64,000 nt of DNA from Tepidamorphus gemmatus. Lineage in GTDB: Bacteria > Pseudomonadota > Alphaproteobacteria > Rhizobiales > Tepidamorphaceae. The notes beneath the pieces were generated by a model. It ran no database searches and was not told the DNA's origin. It was given only the letters and a program-made list of their open reading frames with translations. A program made the translations under genes and the position numbers. Shown here piece by piece: positions 57,447 through 64,000 of the stretch (the first letter of the stretch is position 1; every line of letters begins with the position of its first letter). Where the stretch lies: NCBI RefSeq assembly GCF_004346195.1, contig NZ_SMAK01000001.1, forward strand, positions 372,001-436,000. The letters are read 5' to 3'.

Positions 57447-58793
57447 ATGGAATGGCTTGAAGGGATGTTGGGGGTGACCCTCAACACGTCGGCGAAGTTC
57501 ATCATCGCCTTTGTCTTCGTGCTGCTGCTGATCTCCTTCACCGCCTGGGTGATTCGGACGGTGGCCGGCGGACGTATCGCGTTTCGCGGCGGCCTGCGCG
57601 CCCGCCAGGACCGGCTGGCGGTTGTTGATGCGACCCCGGTTGATGCCAAGCGCCGCCTGATTCTCGTGCGCCGCGACAATGTCGAACACCTGATCCTGAT
57701 CGGCGGGCCGACTGATGTGGTTGTCGAGGCGGCGATCGGAGCGGCCGGCTATGCCGCTTCCGTGCCGGAGCGCTCGCGGGCGCCGGAACCGGAACCGGCG
57801 CGGCCGGCGCCACGCGCTGCCGAACCGCCGCGTCCGATTCCCCGCCCGGCCGAGCCGACGGTGCCGCCGCGCCTGTCCGACACGGTTGCCCCGCGTGCGC
57901 CGCGCGGGCCGATCGGCGATCGCGCCGAGCCGCCGGTGCCGCCGCGCCCGGCCGTCCCGCCGCGGACGGCTGCCACGGTGCGTGCGCCGGTATCGGCGCC
58001 GGAGCGTGTCGGCCCCGCCGCCGCGGCCGGCGCAGCGCAGGAGTTGCCTGCAACGCCGCTGCGACCGGCGGCATCGCCCCGGCCCGCCGCCCCGCCGCCC
58101 GCTGCGCCAGCGCCTGCTGCGGCGACTTCTGCTGCCCCGACGCCTGTCGTTGCTCCGCCACCATCACCTGCGCCGCAGCCCCAGGTGGCTCCGACCGCGG
58201 AGCATCCCGAGCCCATGCGCCCGGTCGCGGAACAACGGTCTGCGGTGGAGCGTCCAACCACCGAACGGTCGGCCGCACCGGTCTCGCGCAGCGCGCCCTC
58301 CGCCTCGGCCCCGCCGCCTCCATCGGCGCCGCCTCCCTTGCGCGCCTCGGTGGCGCCACGCGGTCCTGCGGCCATTCATGAGCAGGAACCGCGGGTCGAG
58401 TCCCGGGCCGAACCGGCGCCCGCCGGCCGCGAGGCCCAGCTGGAGGAAATGGCGCAGCGGCTGGAAGCCGCGCTCAAGCGGCCGCTCGCCTCTGCGCCGC
58501 GGCCAGCCGCCCGCCCGGACGCAGGGTCGGCGGCCTCACCGCGACCGGCCGCGCCCGAACGGCCGCCGCTGGAGCGCCCCCCGCTCGAACGACCGGTGCC
58601 ACCGCCCCCCGTCCCGACTGCCGCCGCCCCGGCCGGTACGTCCGGTGACACCGAGTTCGACCTGACGGCCGCCCTCGCCGCCGAACTCAACCTGACGCCC
58701 GAAGCGCCGCTGCCGCGTGACGAGGCCGAGGGCGAGGCGCAACGCCCGACCGACGTCAACATTTACGAAGAGATCATCAGACGGGACCGCTGA
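57447..58793 (+). CDS. fliO: FliO-like flagellar protein with long Pro/Ala-rich tail
   Basis: A 448-residue protein. Only the first 105 or so residues look like FliO: one membrane helix (AKFIIAFVFVLLLISFTAWVI, about 16-36) and a small beta-rich domain (QDRLAVVDATPVDAKRRLILVRRDNVEHLILIGG). The remaining 330 or so residues are low-complexity, rich in Pro, Ala and Arg, with a short charged helix near 330-345 (REAQLEEMAQRLEAALKRPL). E. coli FliO is about 120 residues, so this tail is exceptional. FliO assists assembly of the FliP ring, and fliP follows directly. It has a good ribosome site (GAGAGGAGG). Confidence 0.82.
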   Translation: MEWLEGMLGVTLNTSAKFIIAFVFVLLLISFTAWVIRTVAGGRIAFRGGLRARQDRLAVVDATPVDAKRRLILVRRDNVEHLILIGGPTDVVVEAAIGAAGYAASVPERSRAPEPEPARPAPRAAEPPRPIPRPAEPTVPPRLSDTVAPRAPRGPIGDRAEPPVPPRPAVPPRTAATVRAPVSAPERVGPAAAAGAAQELPATPLRPAASPRPAAPPPAAPAPAAATSAAPTPVVAPPPSPAPQPQVAPTAEHPEPMRPVAEQRSAVERPTTERSAAPVSRSAPSASAPPPPSAPPPLRASVAPRGPAAIHEQEPRVESRAEPAPAGREAQLEEMAQRLEAALKRPLASAPRPAARPDAGSAASPRPAAPERPPLERPPLERPVPPPPVPTAAAPAGTSGDTEFDLTAALAAELNLTPEAPLPRDEAEGEAQRPTDVNIYEEIIRRDR

Positions 58794-58794
58794 C

Positions 58795-59562
58795 ATGCGC
58801 GTTCACCGGCTCGCCCGCCGCGCCTTCCTCGGTGCGGCGGTCATGGGGGGAGTCTGGCTGGTCCTGGCGATCTCCGCCGGATCGGCCGGCGCGCAGTCTA
58901 TCAACATCGAGCTCGGCGAGGGGGCCGGCCTTACCGAGCGGGCGATCCAGCTCGTCGCGCTGATCACGGTTCTCAGCCTCGCGCCGTCGATCCTGGTGAT
59001 GGTCACCTCGTTCACCCGGATCGTGGTGGTGCTGTCGCTGCTGCGGACGGCCATCGGCCTGCAGACCGCGCCGCCGAACTCGGTGATGATCGCGCTCGCG
59101 CTGTTCCTGACCGCCTACATCATGGCACCGGCATTCCAGACCGCCTACGACGACGGCATCCGCCCGCTGGTCGATCAGGAAATCGAGATTGACGAGGCGT
59201 TCCAGCGGTCGGTCGCGCCATTCCGGACCTTCATGCTTGGCCAGGTGCGCGAGAAGGATCTGGCGCTGTTCTCCGACATGGCCCAGGCCGAACAGCCGGC
59301 CAATCCCGAGCAGGTTGAGCTGCGGGTACTGATCCCGGCTTTCATGATCTCGGAGCTGCGCCGCGCCTTCGAGATCGGCTTCCTCTTGTTCATTCCGTTC
59401 ATCGTCATCGACATGGTGGTCGCCTCGATCCTGATGTCGATGGGCATGATGATGCTGCCGCCGATCATCATCTCGCTGCCGTTCAAGCTGATCTTCTTCG
59501 TGCTCGTCGATGGCTGGAGCCTGGTCGCCGGCAGCTTGGTGCGCAGCTTCGGGATGGGATAG
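58795..59562 (+). CDS. fliP: Flagellar export gate protein FliP
   Basis: A 255-residue core subunit of the export pore. It has a cleavable signal peptide (GVWLVLAISAGSAGAQS), as FliP does. Four membrane helices contain SLAPSILVMVTSFTRIVVVLSLLR, NSVMIALALFLTAYIMAP, LIPAFMISELRRAFEIGFLL and MGMMMLPPIIISLPFKLIFFVLVDGW. The ATG lies one base after the fliO stop, so the two are co-translated. It is convergent with uvrD. The 153-bp gap shows nothing. Confidence 0.96.
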   Translation: MRVHRLARRAFLGAAVMGGVWLVLAISAGSAGAQSINIELGEGAGLTERAIQLVALITVLSLAPSILVMVTSFTRIVVVLSLLRTAIGLQTAPPNSVMIALALFLTAYIMAPAFQTAYDDGIRPLVDQEIEIDEAFQRSVAPFRTFMLGQVREKDLALFSDMAQAEQPANPEQVELRVLIPAFMISELRRAFEIGFLLFIPFIVIDMVVASILMSMGMMMLPPIIISLPFKLIFFVLVDGWSLVAGSLVRSFGMG

Positions 59563-59715
59563 GGCAGTGCTCGCGGGGCCGCCCTCCTCGAACCTGCGCC
59601 ATCCCTCGAGCTTTGCAGGCTGCTCGTCGGTACCGGGAGGACTGGCCGGCGAATCGGATGCGCGCACCGGTCCGGCCCTGCGGCGGCAGGCCCGACGGGC
59701 TCGCGGCCGGACCGC

Positions 59716-62055
59716 TCAATGCCGTTCGACGAATGAGTCGAGCACGCGCTTCGGGCCGGAAGTCTCGAAATCGACGGTGAGCTTGTTGCCATCCACTGCG
59801 GCGACGCGGCCGTAGCCGAACTTCTGGTGGAAGACGCGCTCGCCGACCGCGAATGCCGAGGGCGGCCCGGACGAGCGGGCAAGGATTTCGCCCTCGATCA
59901 TCCTCGGTCCGCGCCTCTCGGGACCGCCGCGCGGATCGGCCCGCCCGCGATTTCTCTGGGCCCGCTGCCAGCCGGGGGTGGCGTAGCTGTTGGCGAAGGG
60001 CGCGCGGTCGTCGAACCGGCTCCAGCCCTGGCTCGCCTGGCTCGTCCTCAGCGAACCGGTGTCGATCACCTCGACGTTGCGCTCCGGCAGCTCGTCGAGG
60101 AAACGCGAGGCGATGGTCGATTGCCACAGGCCGTGAATGCGCCGATTGGTCGCGAAGTACAGTTCGGCGCGACGTTTGGCGCGGGTGATGCCGACATAGG
60201 CGAGGCGGCGCTCCTCCTCCAGCCCCGCGCGGCCGTTTTCGTCGAGTGAGCGCTGGTGCGGAAACAGACCCTCTTCCCAGCCGGGCAGGAACACCGTGCC
60301 GAATTCGAGACCCTTGGCCGCATGCAGCGTCATCAGGCTGACCTTCTCGCCGGTATCGTCCGACTCCGCATCCATCACAAGCGCGATGTGTTCGAGGAAA
60401 CCGGTCATCGACTCGAACTCCTCCATCGAGCGGAGAAGCTCCTTGAGGTTTTCCAGCCGGCCCGGCGCATCCGGCGAACGATCCTTCTGCCACATGTCGG
60501 TGTAGCCGGATTCCTCGAGGATCAGTGCGGCAAGTTCGGCGTGGGGCAGAAGGTCGAGCTGGCCGCGCCAGCGCGCGAAGCAGGCCAGAATGTCGCGCAG
60601 CGCGGCGCGGGCGCGCGGCTTCAGTTCCTCAGATTCGGTCAAGGCCACCGCTGCCTGCATCATCGGGATGCCTCTGGCGCGGGCGACATCATGGATGACG
60701 CGGATGGTGGTGTCGCCGAGCCCTCGGCGCGGCGTGTTGATGATCCGCTCGAAGGCAAGGTCGTCGGCCGGCTGCACGGTCGCGCGGAAATAGGCGATCG
60801 CATCGCGGATTTCCGCGCGTTCGTAGAAGCGCGGCCCGCCGATCACCCGATAGGGAAGCCCGAGGGTGATGAAGCGATCCTCGAACTCGCGCATCTGGAA
60901 CGAGGCCCGCACGAGGATCGCCATGTCGTCGAGGCTTTCACCGGCGCGCTGGAGACGCTCGATACGCTCGCCGATCAGGCGCGCCTCCTCCTCCGAATCC
61001 CAGGCGCAGGTGACGGTCAGCTTCTCGCCGGTCTCGCCCTCCGAACGCAGCGTCTTGCCGAGCCGGCCCTCGTTGTGGGCGATCAGGTGCGAGGCGGCCT
61101 CGAGGATATGCGTTGTCGAGCGGTAGTTGCGCTCCAGCCGGATCACCACGGCGCCGGGGAAGTCCTTCTCGAAGCGGAGGATGTTGTCGACGTCGGCACC
61201 GCGCCAGCCGTAGATCGACTGGTCGTCGTCGCCGACGCAGCACAGGTTGCGCGACCCCTGCGCCAGCAGGCGCAGCCACAGATATTGGGCGACGTTGGTG
61301 TCCTGGTACTCGTCCACCAGCATGTAGCGGAACCGGTCGTGATAGTCGGCAAGCACGTCCGGATTGTCGCGGAACAGCCGGATGGTTTCGAGCAGCAGAT
61401 CGCCGAAATCGACCGCGTTGAGGATCTTCAGGCGCGCCTGATAGGCCTTGTAGAGCTCGTCGCCGCGACCCGCGAAGGCGTGGGCATCGCCCTGCGGCAC
61501 CTTGTCGGGTGTGAGGCCGCGATTCTTCCAGGCGTCGATATGGGCGGCGAGCTGGCGGGCCGGCCAGCGCTTCTCGTCGATGTCCTCGGCCTGAAGGATC
61601 TGCTTCAGGAGACGGATCTGGTCGTCGGTGTCGAGGATGGTGAAGTCGCGCTTCAGACCGACCAGCTCGGCGTGGCGGCGCAGGATCTTGACCCCGATCG
61701 AGTGGAAGGTGCCGAGCCAGGGCATCCCCTCGACCGATTCGCCGATCAGCGCGCCGATGCGCTGGCGCATCTCGCGGGCGGCCTTGTTGGTGAAGGTGAC
61801 GGCGAGGATCTGGCCGGGCCGCGCCTTGCCGGTGGCAAGAATGTGGGCGATGCGTGTGGTCAGCACCCGCGTCTTGCCGGTCCCCGCCCCGGCGAGCACC
61901 AGCACCGGTCCGTCCAGGGTCTCGACCGCCTGGCGCTGCTCCGGGTTGAGTCCGGCAAGGTAGCCCGGTCCGGCCGACGCGCGTGCCCGCGCCGCGATGC
62001 CGCCGGGGGCGGGCGCGGGCAGGTCGTCGCGGCTTGTGGTGCGGGTATCGGCCAT
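59716..62055 (-). CDS. uvrD: DNA helicase II UvrD/PcrA-type
   Basis: A 779-residue superfamily 1 helicase for nucleotide-excision and mismatch repair. Walker A is G56-AGTGKT62. Other motifs are AVTFTNKAAREM (Ia), VDEYQDTN (II), CCVGDDDQSIYGWRGAD (III), LERNYRST (IV), VSLMTLHAAKGLEF (V) and AYVGITRAKRR (VI). The C-terminal FHQKFGYGRVAAVDGNKL segment binds RNA polymerase in relatives. ATG 62055 is used; the frame runs to 62214 with an unrelated leader. No LexA box is seen upstream. Confidence 0.95.
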   Translation of the reverse strand: MADTRTTSRDDLPAPAPGGIAARARASAGPGYLAGLNPEQRQAVETLDGPVLVLAGAGTGKTRVLTTRIAHILATGKARPGQILAVTFTNKAAREMRQRIGALIGESVEGMPWLGTFHSIGVKILRRHAELVGLKRDFTILDTDDQIRLLKQILQAEDIDEKRWPARQLAAHIDAWKNRGLTPDKVPQGDAHAFAGRGDELYKAYQARLKILNAVDFGDLLLETIRLFRDNPDVLADYHDRFRYMLVDEYQDTNVAQYLWLRLLAQGSRNLCCVGDDDQSIYGWRGADVDNILRFEKDFPGAVVIRLERNYRSTTHILEAASHLIAHNEGRLGKTLRSEGETGEKLTVTCAWDSEEEARLIGERIERLQRAGESLDDMAILVRASFQMREFEDRFITLGLPYRVIGGPRFYERAEIRDAIAYFRATVQPADDLAFERIINTPRRGLGDTTIRVIHDVARARGIPMMQAAVALTESEELKPRARAALRDILACFARWRGQLDLLPHAELAALILEESGYTDMWQKDRSPDAPGRLENLKELLRSMEEFESMTGFLEHIALVMDAESDDTGEKVSLMTLHAAKGLEFGTVFLPGWEEGLFPHQRSLDENGRAGLEEERRLAYVGITRAKRRAELYFATNRRIHGLWQSTIASRFLDELPERNVEVIDTGSLRTSQASQGWSRFDDRAPFANSYATPGWQRAQRNRGRADPRGGPERRGPRMIEGEILARSSGPPSAFAVGERVFHQKFGYGRVAAVDGNKLTVDFETSGPKRVLDSFVERH

Positions 62056-62207
62056 GACCTGCAGGGGGTGAACAGGTGATTCGACGGAGATTGATCCTAG
62101 CCGAATATGCGGCGTCGGCGCGGCGCTGCCTATGTTTGCGCAAGAGGGTTGCGCAGAAGCGCTGAGTTGGCCTTCCCTTGCTTCCTGTCCGTAGCCGAGG
62201 AGCTGAC

Positions 62208-64000
62208 ATGTCACCCATACGTCCCTGGAGCGAGGTCGCGCCGCGGCTGGTCGACGTGGCCACGGGGCGCGCGCCGGCCGATCTGGTGATACGCGGCGGG
62301 CGCTGGGTTAACGTGCATACCCGCGAGGTGATCGCCGCGACCGATATCGCGGTCGCCGAGGGGCGCTTCGCCTATGTCGGTCCCGACGCCTCGCACGCTG
62401 TCGGCGGCGAGACGAGGATCATCGAGGCAGACGGCGCCTACATGGTGCCGGGTCTGTGCGACGGACACATGCATGTGGAAAGCGGCATGGTGACCGTCAC
62501 CGAATTCACCCGTGCGGTGATTCCGCACGGCACGACGACGATGTTCGTCGATCCGCACGAGATCGCCAACGTGCTTGGCCTGAACGGCGTCCGGCTGATG
62601 CACGACGAGGCGCAGGCGATGCCGGTCAATGTCTTCGTGCAGATGCCGAGCTGCGTGCCGAGCGCGCCGGGGCTGGAGACCGCAGGGGCCGTGCTCGGAC
62701 CCAAGGAGGTGGCCGAGGCAATGACCTGGCCGAACATCATCGGGCTCGGCGAGGTGATGAACTTTCCCGGCGTTGCGGCGGGCGATCCGAAGATGCTCGC
62801 GGAGATCGCCGAGACGATGCGGGCGCGCAAGACCGTCGGCGGCCACTATGCCTCGCCCGACCTCGGGCTGATGTTCCATGGCTATGTTGCCGGCGGACCT
62901 TCCGACGATCATGAGGGCACCCGGCTCGAGGATGCGGTGGCGCGGGCCCGCCAGGGCATGAGCGCCATGCTGCGGCTGGGCTCGGCCTGGTATGATGTCG
63001 CTGCCCAGATCAAGGCGGTGACCGAGATGGGGCTCGATCCGCGCGGCTTCATCCTGTGCACGGATGACAGCCATTGCGGCACGATCCTCAACGAGGGCCA
63101 CATGAACCGCGTCGTGCGCCACGCCATTCAGCAAGGCTGCCCGCCGATCGTGGCGATCCAGATGGCGAGCCTCAACACGGCGGCGCATTTCGGACTTGCG
63201 CGGGAACTCGGCTCCATCGCGCCGGGCCGTCGCGCCGATCTGATCCTCACCACCGACCTGCCGACCCTGCCGGTCGATCTGGTGATCGGCCGTGGCGTGG
63301 TGCTCGCCGAGCGGGGGCGGCTGTTGGCCGACATTCCAGCCCATCGCTATCCGGACTTCGCCCAAGGTACCGTGCGGCTCGCCCGCCCGATCACCGCCCG
63401 CGACTTCGACATCGCGGCCCCGGCCGGTGCCAACACCGTGACGGCGCGCGTCATCGGTGTGGTCGAGAATCAGGCGCCTACGAGGGCGCTGCAGCGCGAA
63501 CTCGTCGTCGAGAGTGGCCTGGTTGCGGGTGATCCGGCACAGGACGTCTGTCAGATCGCGCTCGTCGAGCGGCATCGTGGCACCGGCAAGGTGGTCAACG
63601 GATTCGTGTCGGGCTTCGGCTATGACGTTCCCTGCGGCGTCGCCAGCACGGTGGCGCACGACTGCCACCACATGATCGTGGTAGGCACGTCCAAGGAGGA
63701 CATGGCGCTGGCGGCGAACCGGGTGGCGGAAGCGGGCGGCGGCGTGGCGGTGTTTTCGCAGGGCCGGCAGCTCGCGCTGGTCGAACTCGCCATCGCCGGC
63801 CTGATGTCCGTCGATCGGGCCGAGACGGTGGCCGACAAGGCCGAGCGGCTGGTGGCGGCGATGCGTGCGTGCGGCTGCAGGCTCAACAACGCCTACATGC
63901 AGCATTCGCTGCTGGCACTGGCGGTCATCCCCGAGCTCAGGATCTCGGACAAGGGGCTCGTCGATGTCAGGACATTCGAGCTGACCGATCTGTTCGTGTG
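62208..64000 (+). CDS. ade: Adenine deaminase (3' truncated by window edge)
   Basis: Reads from ATG 62208 to the window end without a stop, about 597 codons. It is an amidohydrolase-superfamily enzyme that converts adenine to hypoxanthine for purine salvage. Motifs include YMVPGLCDGHMHVESGM (metal-binding HxH), VDPHEIANVLGLNG, CTDDSHCGTILNEGHMN and a C-terminal HHMIVVGTSKEDMALAANRV. That is the adenine deaminase pattern rather than adenosine deaminase. GAGGAG lies six bases before the start. It is divergent from uvrD, 152 bp away. Only the last few residues are likely missing. Confidence 0.92.
   Translation, partial: MSPIRPWSEVAPRLVDVATGRAPADLVIRGGRWVNVHTREVIAATDIAVAEGRFAYVGPDASHAVGGETRIIEADGAYMVPGLCDGHMHVESGMVTVTEFTRAVIPHGTTTMFVDPHEIANVLGLNGVRLMHDEAQAMPVNVFVQMPSCVPSAPGLETAGAVLGPKEVAEAMTWPNIIGLGEVMNFPGVAAGDPKMLAEIAETMRARKTVGGHYASPDLGLMFHGYVAGGPSDDHEGTRLEDAVARARQGMSAMLRLGSAWYDVAAQIKAVTEMGLDPRGFILCTDDSHCGTILNEGHMNRVVRHAIQQGCPPIVAIQMASLNTAAHFGLARELGSIAPGRRADLILTTDLPTLPVDLVIGRGVVLAERGRLLADIPAHRYPDFAQGTVRLARPITARDFDIAAPAGANTVTARVIGVVENQAPTRALQRELVVESGLVAGDPAQDVCQIALVERHRGTGKVVNGFVSGFGYDVPCGVASTVAHDCHHMIVVGTSKEDMALAANRVAEAGGGVAVFSQGRQLALVELAIAGLMSVDRAETVADKAERLVAAMRACGCRLNNAYMQHSLLALAVIPELRISDKGLVDVRTFELTDLFV

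Noticed and set aside
62211-63905. Minus-strand frame of 564 codons opposite the adenine deaminase gene.
   Set aside because: Its product is His/Arg/Asp-rich shadow sequence. The plus strand encodes clear adenine deaminase motifs throughout.

Overview
The window is ordinary chromosomal DNA from a GC-rich, flagellated, Gram-negative alphaproteobacterium, most likely of the order Hyphomicrobiales (Rhizobiales). The evidence is the complete dcw cell-wall/division cluster with a long-linker FtsZ, the recA-alaS pair with an alphaproteobacterial GTTC-N7-GTTC LexA box, the hybrid kinase CckA beside flagellar genes, and TTAA-N7-TTAA (CtrA-type) sites. I see no insertion sequence, prophage, CRISPR array, tRNA or rRNA. 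Codon use looks uniform, so this is core genome with a few accessory insertions. I did not find a convincing undescribed multi-gene system.

Layout: (1) 1-3061 holds the end of a DjlA-like protein, an EamA transporter, a peptidoglycan amidase and a lytic transglycosylase. (2) 3128-3506 is the RNase P RNA gene with its own promoter and terminator. (3) 3710-22740 is the dcw cluster mraZ-rsmH-ftsL-ftsI-murE-murF-mraY-murD-ftsW-murG-murC-murB-ddl-ftsQ-ftsA-ftsZ. Most stop and start codons overlap. It is preceded by four TGGGN repeats on a 10-bp period, a predicted MraZ operator. (4) 23058-28809 carries lpxC-bamD-recN-ligA, for lipid A synthesis, outer-membrane assembly and DNA repair. (5) 28972-33886 holds a secreted DUF3828 protein, an AraC regulator overlapping azlCD, an aminopeptidase P and a DUF1127 small protein.

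(6) 34033-40723 contains prmA (apparently starting at ATT), a PqiA-domain protein, rpsD, a DUF1345 protein, trmJ-murI and icd. (7) 41015-46876 is an ion-transport and signalling block: a CNG-like potassium channel, a CPA2 antiporter, a small cysteine-containing secreted protein, and a divergent HWE kinase/Crp-Fnr pair. (8) 46926-50869 is recA-alaS. (9) 51215-59562 is flagellar: flgB-flgC-fliE-fliQ-fliR-flhB-cckA on the minus strand, divergent from fliO-fliP, with predicted CtrA sites between. (10) uvrD and the start of an adenine deaminase gene close the window.

The regions connect functionally. The dcw genes make lipid II and the divisome, MurI supplies D-glutamate for MurD, and the amidase and transglycosylase turn over the product. 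CckA feeds the CtrA phosphorelay, whose predicted sites lie upstream of the operon in which cckA is the last gene.
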